From Paenibacillus sp. OK003 (GTDB lineage: Bacteria > Bacillota > Bacilli > Paenibacillales > Paenibacillaceae): a stretch of 64,000 nt of DNA. Of this stretch, positions 43,981 through 53,092 are shown piece by piece. How positions within the stretch are numbered: position 1 is the stretch's first letter; each line of letters starts with the position of its first letter. Both the position numbers and the translations under genes were made by a program. Under the pieces are notes generated by a model that was given only the letters and a program-made list of their open reading frames with translations, was not told the DNA's origin and did no database searches. The DNA lies in contig NZ_FOBD01000005.1 in assembly GCF_900109515.1 (NCBI RefSeq), positions 1 to 64,000 on the forward strand, in the 5' to 3' direction.

Positions 43981-45123
43981 ATGAGAAAAGCATTTATTAG
44001 CCCAACGAAATATGTGCAAGGCGAAGACGAATTGTTGAACCTCGGTTACTTTGTGAAATCCTTTGGTGAATCTGCATTGCTGATCGCACATCCGGATGAT
44101 GTACAGCGTGTAAAGGCGAAGCTCGATGCAACGGCACAGAAATTCAATATTACGTTTGTTGAAAGCGGTTTTAAAGGGGAATGTTCCCGCGAGGAAGTTG
44201 CTCGTCTGCAAGAGATCGCGAAGGAAAAAGGATGTCATTGTACCATCGGTCTTGGTGGCGGTAAAGCGATCGACGCAGCCAAATGTGTTGCAGAAGGCGA
44301 AGCGCTGATCATCTGTCCTACCATCGCAGCAACGGATGCGCCAACAAGTCACTCGGCTGTGTTGTACACGCCTGAAGGTGCTTTTGATGACTATGCGTAT
44401 TTCAAACAAAGCCCAAGTGTTGTTCTCGTGGATACAACGGTTATCGCCAACGCTCCAACACGTTTCCTCGTATCGGGTATGGGTGATGCATTGTCGACGT
44501 ACTTTGAAGCAAGAGCTACAGCGAAGTCGTACTCTCGTGTGAACGCAAGTCTGCCGATGGGCTCCCGTGAAGGATACACGCCATCCGCTGTAGGAACGAA
44601 TGCAGCACTTGCCCTTGCAAAACTGTGTTATGAAATGCTGCTGACGGATGGATTGAAAGCAAAAGTAGCCAGTGACGGCAACGTCGTGACTCAAGCGCTG
44701 GAAAACATCGTTGAGACCAACATTCTGTTATCTGGTCTTGGCTTTGAAAGTGGCGGTCTGGCTGCTGCACATGCGATCCACAACGGTTTGACAGTTCTGG
44801 AGGGTACACATCACTTCTTCCACGGTGAAAAAGTATCCTTCGGTACGATTGCACAACTCGTCCTTGAAAATGCACCAACCGAAGAGCTGCATGAAGTCAT
44901 GGACTTCTGTCTCGCGGTGGGACTGCCTGTAAGCTTGGCGGATATCGGTGTAGATACCATTAGTCAGGAAGAGTTGTTAAAGGTGGCCGAGATCGCATGT
45001 ATTCCGGAAGAATCCATTCACGCCATGCCGTTCCCGATTACTGTTCCTGAAGTGGCTGCTGCCATTGCGGCTGCTGACCGGATGGGACGGGACTACAAAA
45101 AAGCTCGCCGGGAGGCGAAATAA
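43981..45123 (+). CDS. gldA: Glycerol dehydrogenase
   Basis: Oxidises glycerol to dihydroxyacetone with NAD+; 380 residues. The nucleotide loop GLGGGKAIDAAKCVA lies near 90. Metal ligands are the Asp in SGMGDALSTYFEA near 173, and the His residues in AAHAIHNGL near 256 and HFFHGEKVSFGTIAQ near 274, the same positions as in Geobacillus GldA. Next gene dhaKL starts right after its stop (TAA ATG), and they form one catabolic operon regulated most likely by the divergent PocR-AraC protein. Confidence 0.93.
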   Translation: MRKAFISPTKYVQGEDELLNLGYFVKSFGESALLIAHPDDVQRVKAKLDATAQKFNITFVESGFKGECSREEVARLQEIAKEKGCHCTIGLGGGKAIDAAKCVAEGEALIICPTIAATDAPTSHSAVLYTPEGAFDDYAYFKQSPSVVLVDTTVIANAPTRFLVSGMGDALSTYFEARATAKSYSRVNASLPMGSREGYTPSAVGTNAALALAKLCYEMLLTDGLKAKVASDGNVVTQALENIVETNILLSGLGFESGGLAAAHAIHNGLTVLEGTHHFFHGEKVSFGTIAQLVLENAPTEELHEVMDFCLAVGLPVSLADIGVDTISQEELLKVAEIACIPEESIHAMPFPITVPEVAAAIAAADRMGRDYKKARREAK

Positions 45124-46893
45124 ATGAAAAAAATTATCAATCAGGCTGAAAATGTTGTCATGGAAATGTGCAACGGGATTGCGCTGGCGCACCCGGAGCT
45201 TGAATTTTTGAAAAAATATAAGGTCATTAAACGCAGAGAGATTAATGGGGACAAAGTCAGCCTCATCAGCGGCGGCGGTAGTGGTCATGAGCCTGCTCAT
45301 GCGGGTTATGTTGGCAAAGGCATGCTGGATGCTGCGGTCTGTGGAGATGTATTCGCATCTCCTTCCCAGATTCAGTTATATCAGGCGATCAAGTCCACAG
45401 CCAGCAAGAAGGGCACGCTGCTAATCATTAAAAACTACAGCGGCGACATGATGAACTTCAAAAACGCAGCGCATCTTGCCGAGGAAGATGGCATTGACGT
45501 GCAATATGTACGGGTTGAGGATGACATTGCTGTTCAAGACAGTCTGTATACGGTAGGACGCCGCGGCGTTGCCGGAACCGTACTGGTGCACAAAATCGCT
45601 GGAGCCGCAGCCGAAGAAGGCCGCAGTCTGGCAGAGGTGAAAACTGTTGCTGAGAAAGCAGCCCAGAACGTTCGCAGCATCGGATTTGGATTCACATCCT
45701 GTACCGTGCCTGCCAAAGGAACACCGACATTTGAAATCGCTGAAGATGAGATGGAATTCGGTGTGGGAATTCATGGTGAGCCCGGCATTCGCCGCGAGAA
45801 ATTGGTATCTGCGGATGAGCTTGCAGGACGTATGGTTGAAGCACTGCTTGCAGACATGAAGCTGGACAACGATGCTTCCGCTGAGATTGCAGTGCTTGTA
45901 AATGGATTTGGTGCGACACCTTTACAGGAGCTTTATCTGCTCAACAACTCGGTTCAGCGTGAGCTGGCACAGCGTTCAGGACTGGGTGTAGCCACTACGT
46001 TTGTTGGCAATTACATGACGAGTATCGATATGGCAGGAGCATCAGTAACCATCCTGAAACTGGACGATGAAATGAAAACATTGTTGTTTAAGGAAAGTGA
46101 TACACCTGCTTTCAAAGTGTCTGGTCCTCCAGCAGCGCAAGTGGCATATTCCGAAGCATTGGAAGCCGTCGTAACTGAAGATGCGCCAGTATCCTATGAA
46201 GTGGAGACACCTGCAACGTCTGCGGTGATCAACAACAATCAATTCTCCCTGGATAATATCGTCTACCTGATCGATAAGATGAGTGAGATCATCATCAAGA
46301 ACGAAGTACCATTCTGTGAACTGGATTCCCATGCAGGTGACGGCGATTTTGGCATGAGCGTAGCGAAGGGCTTTAGACAGCTCAAACGCGAATGGAACCA
46401 TATCGTGAACGAAGAGAAAAAGAATATCGGTTCATTCCTCGATGCATGCTCTCTTGTCATTATGGAATACTGCGGTGGTGCATCCGGCCCAATCTGGGGT
46501 TCGGCATTCCGGGCAGCAGGCAAAGCCGTTGGTGACAAGCAGCAATTGAACGTTGCAGAGTTCGCTGACATGATGCAGGCGGCAGTGCAGGGGATTCAGT
46601 CTACAGGTGAACGTTCCTTCGGACGTGGTGCCGTTGTAGGTGACAAGACATTAATTGACGCACTTGTCCCTTGTACAGACTCATGGACGCAAAGTTCGAA
46701 GTCTGGAGATGACTTCAAAACGGCGTTTGCCAAAGGTGCTGAAGCCGCGGTAGAAGGCGCGAAGAAAACAGAAGACATTGTGGCACGCATGGGCCGCGCG
46801 GGTGCTGTTGGCGATCGCAGTCTCGGATACCCGGATGCTGGCGCATATGCGCTGGGTGTTATTTTCACAGAGCTATCCGAGTCAATGAAATAA
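45124..46893 (+). CDS. dhaK: Dihydroxyacetone kinase, DhaK-DhaL fusion
   Basis: ATP-dependent dihydroxyacetone kinase of 589 residues that phosphorylates the product of GldA. The DhaK domain (about 1-330) holds SGGGSGHEPAHAGYVG near 38-53 and the substrate-anchoring His in VGIHGEPGI near 217. The DhaL domain (about 360-589) holds the nucleotide/Mg site DSHAGDGDFGMSVAKGF near 400, SGPIWGSAFRAAGKAVG near 456 and AVGDRSLGYPDAGAYALG near 560. As K and L are fused and no DhaM is present, it uses ATP rather than PEP. Overlap-free, translationally coupled to gldA. Confidence 0.93.
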   Translation: MKKIINQAENVVMEMCNGIALAHPELEFLKKYKVIKRREINGDKVSLISGGGSGHEPAHAGYVGKGMLDAAVCGDVFASPSQIQLYQAIKSTASKKGTLLIIKNYSGDMMNFKNAAHLAEEDGIDVQYVRVEDDIAVQDSLYTVGRRGVAGTVLVHKIAGAAAEEGRSLAEVKTVAEKAAQNVRSIGFGFTSCTVPAKGTPTFEIAEDEMEFGVGIHGEPGIRREKLVSADELAGRMVEALLADMKLDNDASAEIAVLVNGFGATPLQELYLLNNSVQRELAQRSGLGVATTFVGNYMTSIDMAGASVTILKLDDEMKTLLFKESDTPAFKVSGPPAAQVAYSEALEAVVTEDAPVSYEVETPATSAVINNNQFSLDNIVYLIDKMSEIIIKNEVPFCELDSHAGDGDFGMSVAKGFRQLKREWNHIVNEEKKNIGSFLDACSLVIMEYCGGASGPIWGSAFRAAGKAVGDKQQLNVAEFADMMQAAVQGIQSTGERSFGRGAVVGDKTLIDALVPCTDSWTQSSKSGDDFKTAFAKGAEAAVEGAKKTEDIVARMGRAGAVGDRSLGYPDAGAYALGVIFTELSESMK

Positions 46894-47033
46894 GTATAAT
46901 GTGATTAGTCGATTATAACTCGATGTAGATTTTGCAGCCTCTCTTCGTGGTGATACATTTTAAGATAGGACATGTCGTTTTGAAATAACGCGGCAACTTG
47001 TGTGGAGACATGCAACGAAGAAGAGCTACTCCA

Positions 47034-47299
47034 AGCGCTAACGAACGTACCACACCTTAAAAGGCAGATCATCAACGGTTGCCAGATTTAACGAACCTCA
47101 GTCGCGCTATCTCGTCATAAAAGGGCGTTAAAACCTAAAAAATCATGTGAATCGACGAAGTAACGTCTCTGTGATTCGTTAGATCTCAGATCTGGGCAAA
47201 TAGGAGCGAATAGCATGTGTCAGGTTCATTAAAATAAAATAACGCTAAAAGAAGGATGTCACCCGTCATATTTCATGACGTAGGGGACATCCTCTTTTT
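47034..47299 (+). repeat. Intergenic repeat, copy B, ending in a terminator
   Basis: About 265 bp downstream of dhaK. Units CGCTAACGAACGTA, TTTAACGAACC, GTAACGTCTCTGTGATTCG and TTAGATCTCAGA occur 40-70 bp apart. The end reads CAGGTTCATTA, AAAATAACGC, then a terminator hairpin at 47252-47299: GGATGTC/GACATCC with a nested CGTCAT/ATGACG stem and TTTTT. It is the longest plus-oriented copy and terminates the gldA-dhaK operon. The 583-base stretch 46894-47476 holds this repeat, and after it the possible gene remnant reported in the findings. Confidence 0.8.
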
Positions 47300-47476
47300 C
47301 GTATGGATCGTTTACTCAAGCTCGTAGAATCGATATTCAATCGCACCGCCGGTTTTGATTCCACCTCCTGAATCCTTTTGGTGTTCTATCCTTTTTTCAA
47401 TTTTCACTGGTGAAGACCTGACTCCTATTTTGAAACGGTTCTGCTCTGTTATTTTAGGGAATGTGTCTAAATAGAT

Positions 47477-48028
47477 TTATTTTTTGGAATATGGCGTTAC
47501 TCCCTTTGTATATAGGTTATCCACTAATTTGAAAAACTCTTCTGTCGATAAATCCTTTTGTCGCTGGAGCCAAAGACGAAATAAAGAAAGGGATGTTGCT
47601 ATGTGAAACTCAATCAAGTATGGCGTTATGGAACTGTTTGGCGGTAAGTTTAATTCCAATCTGCCAAGGGTGATTTCTCTTTTCAAGCGTTCTAAAAAAC
47701 GAAAACTTCCATAATCGCCCAAAAAGGCAGTGAGAACCGAGAGATATTCCTTTTTTTCCAAACAATGAAGCGCATCTTGAACAGTATGGGAAGATAAATC
47801 TTTTTTCGCCAATTCTTCTTTTATGTAGTTCAATAAATCATTTTCAACAAAGTCTAACAGTTCGTAAATATCAGTAAAGTATTGATAGAATGTGCTGCGG
47901 TTATATCCCGCCTTATTCGAAATCTCTTGAATCGAGATTTTTTCAATCGGCTTTTGACTATATAACTCACAAAAAGCATCTATAAACGTCTGTCTTGTTT
48001 TTTTCGTGATTTGGGGCTGCTTTTTCAT
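47477..48028 (-). CDS. TetR-family transcriptional regulator
   Basis: A 183-residue repressor. N-terminal TetR HTH: KKTRQTFIDAFCELYSQKPIEKISIQEISNKAGYNRSTFYQYF (residues 9-52), followed by IYELLDFVEN and a helical C-terminal ligand domain with ALHCLEKKEYLSVLTAFLGDYGSFRFLERLKREITLG. This resembles the TetR_C_7-like (DhaS/QacR-unlike) group. Codon use is richer in A/T than flanking genes. It is divergent from the ketopantoate-reductase-like gene, with an operator-like palindrome between, so it probably represses that gene and perhaps itself. Confidence 0.87.
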   Translation of the reverse strand: MKKQPQITKKTRQTFIDAFCELYSQKPIEKISIQEISNKAGYNRSTFYQYFTDIYELLDFVENDLLNYIKEELAKKDLSSHTVQDALHCLEKKEYLSVLTAFLGDYGSFRFLERLKREITLGRLELNLPPNSSITPYLIEFHIATSLSLFRLWLQRQKDLSTEEFFKLVDNLYTKGVTPYSKK

Positions 48029-48086
48029 TTGTGTATTCTCCTGTTAAAACAAAAATATTATCCAACAAATATTTAAAAACTGATGT

Positions 48087-48140
48087 TTGATCAAGAGCAA
48101 ATAACGATTTATGATTACATCATACAACACGTTGTTGCAT
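48087..48140 (+). promoter_or_regulatory. Promoter and TetR-type operator for the PanE-like gene
   Basis: TTGATC (48087-48092) and TATGAT (48110-48115) are 17 bp apart. Directly downstream, at the expected transcription start, lies the imperfect palindrome ATACAACA-CGT-TGTTGCAT (48122-48140, 7 of 8 pairs). Repressor binding here would block initiation. Confidence 0.65.
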
Positions 48141-48170
48141 AGTCAAGGGAGATTATTTTAAAAGAAAGGG

Positions 48171-49088
48171 GTGATTGTTCTGTCAGTAAGACAAAATAGA
48201 ATTTTAATTTATGGTGCAGGGGTTATAGGCAGCATATACGCAATGAGATTCATTGAAGCAGGGCTTGACGTTACGATGTTTGCACGTTCTAATCGATTTA
48301 GAACATTGAAAGAAAATGGCCTGCAATACAATGAAAAAGGCGCCGTTAAATCTATAAAAGTCAATGTTATTGATACGCTTGAAAATGATGATATATATGA
48401 TTTTATTTTCGTTACAGTTCGTTATGATCGATCCGAATCAGCATTGTTAGCTCTACAAAACAATCAAAGCAAAGCTATTGTTACAATGACTAATAATTCA
48501 ATTGGATTTTCGTCGTGGCTAGATATGGTTGGAGATAGACTTTTACCCGCTTTTCCCGGTGTTGGCGGACAGATTAAAGAAGGAATATTGTATGCCCGAT
48601 TTCCACCAAAGATTCTAGTGACTACTGTGTTCGGAGAAATTAGTGGTTTAGTGACTGAACGTGTAGAGAACCTGGCAAAAATATTTAAAACAGCAAAACT
48701 TCCCTGGGCAATGAATAAGGATATGAGATCGTATCTAATAACACATTCAGTATCGGACATTGCAATGCTTGGCTTTTTGAAAATTGATAATAAGATCATT
48801 GACCCCGATACAGCTAACAACAGAAAAACGGCACATGAAATAACACACACTTTAAAAACATATCTAAGGGCTATACAAAAAGCGGGCGTTGCTATTAATC
48901 CCTCTGCATTTAAAGTGGTGCTTACATGTCCAGATTTGATTTTGGATTTCTTCTTTATGCTATGGTTACGAACTAAAATGGTTAAGGATATGATGTTGCC
49001 GGACTATGCGAGTAGTGCAAACAACGAAGTTGTGCAGCTGAATAACGATTTATTGAAGTTTTTAAGTCAAAATAATATTACACCCTAA
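48171..49088 (+). CDS. Ketopantoate reductase (PanE/ApbA) family protein
   Basis: A 305-residue NADPH-type reductase. The N-terminal Rossmann fold has ILIYGAGVIGSIYAMRFIEAGLDVTMFARS near 11-40 and FVTVRYDRSESALLAL near 83, with ApbA_C-like helices after about 170. It has the fold of ketopantoate reductase, but the conserved lysine segment NNS-IG-FSSW differs from the usual NG-type motif, so the true substrate may not be ketopantoate. GTG (48171) is written as start with AAAGGGG directly before it, which is too close; a start at about 48180 is possible. AT-rich, probably acquired together with the TetR gene. Confidence 0.7.
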   Translation: MIVLSVRQNRILIYGAGVIGSIYAMRFIEAGLDVTMFARSNRFRTLKENGLQYNEKGAVKSIKVNVIDTLENDDIYDFIFVTVRYDRSESALLALQNNQSKAIVTMTNNSIGFSSWLDMVGDRLLPAFPGVGGQIKEGILYARFPPKILVTTVFGEISGLVTERVENLAKIFKTAKLPWAMNKDMRSYLITHSVSDIAMLGFLKIDNKIIDPDTANNRKTAHEITHTLKTYLRAIQKAGVAINPSAFKVVLTCPDLILDFFFMLWLRTKMVKDMMLPDYASSANNEVVQLNNDLLKFLSQNNITP

Positions 49089-49148
49089 GAACGAAAACAG
49101 AGATGTAGGGTTAGTAAGTTGTATCGTCATGCTAATGATACTCACATG

Positions 49149-49184
49149 ACCGCCCCTGTAGCATCACTTGCAGAGCGGTTTTTT
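49149..49184 (+). terminator. Terminator of the PanE-like gene
   Basis: ACCGC and GCGGT close a stem that also pairs CTGTA/TGCAG inside, followed by TTTTTT. Confidence 0.8.
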
Positions 49185-49353
49185 GGATATGAAAAGGAAT
49201 GCTTGCAGGCTGAAACTTGGCTTGTTTATGCCAGATAGTGTAATCTGGATATCAGATACATAAGGATTTTGCATAGATCAGAAAGTGACGTTGCATTCGT
49301 TAAAATGCTAAAGCAGCACTCTACTTTGAACGAGAAGGGATCGGGATGATTCG

Positions 49354-50529
49354 ATGACGCAAAAAATCTATTATGACTCGGCATACACACGCGAGTGGCA
49401 TACACAAATTACAGGCAGAGTGGACAAGGAAGACGGTATATATGTGACGCTGGCAGAGACGGCTTTTTATCCGCATGGGGGTGGACAGCCTTGTGATCTG
49501 GGGCAGATCGGCGGCATGGATGTGTTGGATGTAATTAGTGAAGACGGTGTGGTGCTGCACAAGCTGGAGAGTGCACCGGAGCAGAATGACGTGGATTGCC
49601 ACATCGATTGGCAGCGCAGATTTGATCATATGCAGCAGCATAGCGGGCAGCATTTGCTGTCGGCTATTACGCTGAAGCTGGCAGATGCGATGACGCTCAG
49701 CTTTCATCTGGGCACAGATTACATCACGATCGATGTGGCAGCCGAACTGGGAGCGAATCAACTGGCTGCAATTGAAATGGAAGTTAATCAGCAGATATAC
49801 CGGAATGCCAGAATCAGCAGTTCATGGGTCACTGCGGAAGAGGCGGCACGTCTGCCGCTGGTGAAGCAGCCTTCCGTAACCGAAGATATTCGCATCGTGG
49901 AGATCGAGGGCGTGGAATATAACGCTTGTGGTGGAACACATGTGTCAGCCACAGGAGAGATCGGAATTATTAAACTGTTGAAAACCGAGAAAGTGAAGGG
50001 CGGCACCCGGATTTATTTTAAATGCGGATACCGTGCACTGAATGAGTTCAGCGCCGCGCAAAGCGTGCTGACCGGAATTACAGCCAAATTGAAGACCAGC
50101 CGGGAAGAGCTTGCGGATCGGATCGATAAAATGGAAGCAGAACAAAAGCAGCTGCAAGCAGAGTTGAACGTGGTGAAAGCTTCCAATGACGCTTATTATG
50201 CGCAGGAGCTTTTATCTGCACGGGAAGGGCTTGTCATTGCCCAAATCTTTGAAGACAAATCGCTCAAGGATATGCAGAGTCTGGCGACCAAGCTGACATC
50301 AGAACATGAGGGGCTTGTACTCTTTGTGAGCATCTCGGAGGCCAAAGTTGTATTGGCACAGAACGGGCAGCCGCCGGAGTGGGCTTGTGGACCTTTCTTC
50401 AAGGGCAATCTCGGAGCCTACCAGGGCAAAGGTGGCGGCAGCGACAAAATGGCTCAGGCGGGCTTTGCCAGCAGCGAAGATGCGCTCGCATTTTATGAAT
50501 TTACGAAGGACCAACTGGGACATCACTAA
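49354..50529 (+). CDS. alaX: Alanyl-tRNA editing protein AlaX-L
   Basis: A free-standing trans-editing enzyme (391 residues) that hydrolyses mischarged Ser- or Gly-tRNA(Ala) in the cytosol. The editing domain carries ETAFYPHGGGQPCDLG near 31-46 and the zinc site HMQQHSGQHLL near 90 plus CGGTHVSATGEIG near 190. The C-terminal part has a coiled coil (KLKTSREELADRIDKMEAEQKQLQAELN) and a DHHA1-type end (GPFFKGNLGAYQGKGGGSDKMAQAG), which make it the long (L) type. ATG preceded by GGGATGATTCG with a weak site. Confidence 0.92.
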   Translation: MTQKIYYDSAYTREWHTQITGRVDKEDGIYVTLAETAFYPHGGGQPCDLGQIGGMDVLDVISEDGVVLHKLESAPEQNDVDCHIDWQRRFDHMQQHSGQHLLSAITLKLADAMTLSFHLGTDYITIDVAAELGANQLAAIEMEVNQQIYRNARISSSWVTAEEAARLPLVKQPSVTEDIRIVEIEGVEYNACGGTHVSATGEIGIIKLLKTEKVKGGTRIYFKCGYRALNEFSAAQSVLTGITAKLKTSREELADRIDKMEAEQKQLQAELNVVKASNDAYYAQELLSAREGLVIAQIFEDKSLKDMQSLATKLTSEHEGLVLFVSISEAKVVLAQNGQPPEWACGPFFKGNLGAYQGKGGGSDKMAQAGFASSEDALAFYEFTKDQLGHH

Positions 50530-50605
50530 TCTACCATCCCACTGATCGACATGATTGAGCTAGTAGAACGTGAAGAAGGATTAAAAGCAGAGGGGGTACC
50601 CATAG

Positions 50606-51910
50606 ATGACAGAACGCATTCCGTGCATCCGAGAGGGGTGCCCAAATACGATTTTGCCAGCAACGGCTGCCCGAACAGGTGGTTACTGCATGCCTTGCAA
50701 GCAGGAGATGGAACGCGAGGCACATCAAAGATACATTGAAGCCAATCGGCGCGACGTGAACTTGTATGAGGGAATGACGGACCCTGTGGAGATTTTGAAA
50801 GTTATGCATACACGCCAGGTTCATGATCCGCTAATCCGTTATGTGGCATACGATCATTCCAAAGAAGAAGTATATCTGTCCTTGTCTGCGGAGCAGCAAG
50901 CCCTTATGATCGAGTATGCGATGCAGCTGATTCGTTCAGGGGATGATGATACAGGTAAAGATATACTGGTATATCTGGTCTGTTACCATGATACGTCGTT
51001 GTCTGCACAGATTCCTGAGCTGCTGGAGTACGAAATTGACTACCCTGCCATTTTGTATAAGAGTGCCTCGCCGGAAGTACGTGATCAACTCCTGCAGCAG
51101 GTGAACACCGATGATGAGAATCGGAATATTCTGTTGCTCATGCTCGCCTATATTGGAGATGAAGTGGTCGTACGTCAGTTCCAGCAATGGAGGCAGTCGC
51201 CACCTCGTTGGGCAGATCAGCTGCATGTTGCACCAGAGTACTATACAACCGAAGCCGGTTGGGAGTTAACGATTGAAGGTCAGCGCAGGGATTTATTCAT
51301 TACCCCAAGTTATTCACTCTATAAAGTAAAAGAGAATGAAGGGGCAGACGACCCATCAATTGGCGATCCAATCTCCATGCTGCTGACCAGTGCCGATACC
51401 TGTGAGTGGTGTGGCAGTCAGTTAACAACCTTAATGGATCTGGATGTACGGCATCCAGCATTGCAGGACATTGCTTGGAACAGTGAGCGGCTTCAAGTAC
51501 AGACATGCGTTAGTTGCAGCTGTTATGGCGTCGTTTATATGGAGATGGATTCAGCAGGTGAGCCATGCTGGAGTGCGCATAATGTGATGCCGATGGGCGC
51601 GGATGATCTTGACCCGGACGACGATGTTCAGCTTGCACCGGATGCAGGCCGACAGTTTCGGATTGCCACATCACCACGTCACGCGTTCCATGCCAGTGAG
51701 TGGGCGATGGAGCCTTCTACATCCCAGATTGGGGGCCATCCCGGATGGGTTCAGGACGCAGAGTATCCGAACTGTCCATGCTGTTCTTCTAGGATGAGGG
51801 CCGTTGGACAAATGGACTGGAGCGAGGTTGAGGAATACGGGGATGGCATGTATTACATGTTCATTTGCGAGCCGTGTCAGATGACTGCGGTATCTTATCA
51901 ACAATCCTGA
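50606..51910 (+). CDS. Cysteine-rich zinc-ribbon protein, DUF1963-like end
   Basis: 434 residues. The N-terminus has CIREGCPNTILPATAARTGGYCMPC, a four-Cys zinc knuckle near 7-31. Further pairs CEWCGS near 265, CVSCSC near 300, CPCCSS near 392 and CEPC near 426 make at least three zinc ribbons. The middle is helix-rich. The C-terminal HKLGG-like block QIGGHPGWVQDAEYP resembles DUF1963/YwqG proteins. The role is unknown. GGGGGTACCCATAG precedes the ATG. It lies 76 nt after alaX on the same strand. Confidence 0.7.
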   Translation: MTERIPCIREGCPNTILPATAARTGGYCMPCKQEMEREAHQRYIEANRRDVNLYEGMTDPVEILKVMHTRQVHDPLIRYVAYDHSKEEVYLSLSAEQQALMIEYAMQLIRSGDDDTGKDILVYLVCYHDTSLSAQIPELLEYEIDYPAILYKSASPEVRDQLLQQVNTDDENRNILLLMLAYIGDEVVVRQFQQWRQSPPRWADQLHVAPEYYTTEAGWELTIEGQRRDLFITPSYSLYKVKENEGADDPSIGDPISMLLTSADTCEWCGSQLTTLMDLDVRHPALQDIAWNSERLQVQTCVSCSCYGVVYMEMDSAGEPCWSAHNVMPMGADDLDPDDDVQLAPDAGRQFRIATSPRHAFHASEWAMEPSTSQIGGHPGWVQDAEYPNCPCCSSRMRAVGQMDWSEVEEYGDGMYYMFICEPCQMTAVSYQQS

Positions 51911-51976
51911 TGAGGGAAGTAATCATCCGTTGATTTAGCAGACTGTGGAGATTGAGTGGACAGCCACAGACTATAG

Positions 51977-52310
51977 TAAAAAGGGGTATCTCGTAAGTTA
52001 TGAACATCACGGGATACCCCTACAGTTATAGCTTGTGGAAAAATGATTGTAGCTCATCAATGAACGATTGTGATTCGCGGAGCTAACCGTTTAACGAACT
52101 CAGCGGGTCTTATTGGGCGAATTTGAAGCAGGGTGACATTCTAACGAATTGTAGCCACGCTAGTTCTCTCATTTGCACGGTTTTTCGAAGAACATCGCAG
52201 GTTTTTTCTGCAATAGCACTGCTGGAATTCGTTAGAATATCAAATGCCTGTTTACCTTCAGAATAAGGTGTGTACGATTCGTTAGCGTCCCCGGATCTGT
52301 TCAAAATAAA
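51977..52310 (-). repeat. Intergenic repeat, copy C (minus orientation), ending in a terminator
   Basis: Read on the minus strand, CGCTAACGAATCGTACACACCTTA, then TCTAACGAATTCCAG, GCTATTGC, a TTCGTTAGAATG unit and further TTCGTTA/TAACG units match the layout of copy B (CGCTAACGAACGTACCACACCTTA). The end is the hairpin GATACCCC/GGGGTATC with T5 (51977-52021), so it serves as terminator of the GNAT gene at 52334. It fills the 423-base gap between the zinc-ribbon and GNAT genes. Confidence 0.8.
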
Positions 52311-52333
52311 TTCAGTAACTCCCGCATACATAC

Positions 52334-52909
52334 TTATGCTTGTCCACCCTCCACATGGATCTGATTGTGTGCTTCCCATTCCGGTCGTAGAATTCCCATC
52401 CATAAGCGATCATAGCGTTTTCCATCACGATACACGGCTGACCTAGCACGACCTTCCAACTGAAAGCCGACCTTCTCATAGGCACGGATGCCCTTGGCAT
52501 TATAGGCGATGACATCCAGACCTACCCGGTCCAGATTCAATTCATGGAAGGCATACCGCAACATAAGATTCAACGCTTCCGTTCCGTATCCCTTGTTGCG
52601 ATGCTCTGCGAGTCCGATGCCAATGGCAAGCTGACCGCAGCGGTTGTTCCATTCAATGCCGTGAATGACAACAAATCCAATCAGTTGTTCATCCTCACGT
52701 GTTCGAAGCCGGAAGTAAACTTCCTTGTCCTTCGTTTCGCCTTCATCCTCAAGCTGCTTTTCCGAAAATGGAATGGCAATATCTGTATCCACATTTCGCA
52801 AATACTCAGGATCTTCATTCCATTGCAGCATGGTCTGCACATCTTCTGCACGGGGCGGGGTCATTTTCAATCGTTTGCTATAAAACAGATTTTCAGTTGA
52901 TAATGTCAT
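52334..52909 (-). CDS. GNAT acetyltransferase, RimJ/RimL type
   Basis: 191 residues with the RimL-type layout: FYSKRLKMTPPRAEDVQTMLQWNEDPEYLRN (N-terminal), GFVVIHGIEWNNRCGQLAIGIGLAEHRNKGYGTEALNLMLRYAFHELNLDRVGLDVIAYNAKGIRAYEKVGFQLEGRAR. The acetyl-CoA loop is HRNKGYGTEA near 109-118. The target is probably a small amine, sugar nucleotide or N-terminal residue; not decidable. AAGGAG lies 7 nt before the ATG. Downstream is repeat C with its terminator. Confidence 0.85.
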   Translation of the reverse strand: MTLSTENLFYSKRLKMTPPRAEDVQTMLQWNEDPEYLRNVDTDIAIPFSEKQLEDEGETKDKEVYFRLRTREDEQLIGFVVIHGIEWNNRCGQLAIGIGLAEHRNKGYGTEALNLMLRYAFHELNLDRVGLDVIAYNAKGIRAYEKVGFQLEGRARSAVYRDGKRYDRLWMGILRPEWEAHNQIHVEGGQA

Positions 52910-53092
52910 GATGATCTCCTTTTGGTTTCAGATAACCTCACTATATTGGAAATTTAAGGGTAGCACAACAGACATTCCATTCGTTTTTTTTGAAGGTGTT
53001 GTCAGAAAACCTGCCATGGTAGTACTATATATAGATTGAACATGTATTCAGTGTTACAACACACAACAAAATTGTCGGCAGGAGTGGTAGAT

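Noticed and set aside
43945..44694. 249-codon ORF antisense to gldA
   Set aside because: The sense frame has all glycerol dehydrogenase ligands; the antisense is a shadow rich in Cys and Arg.
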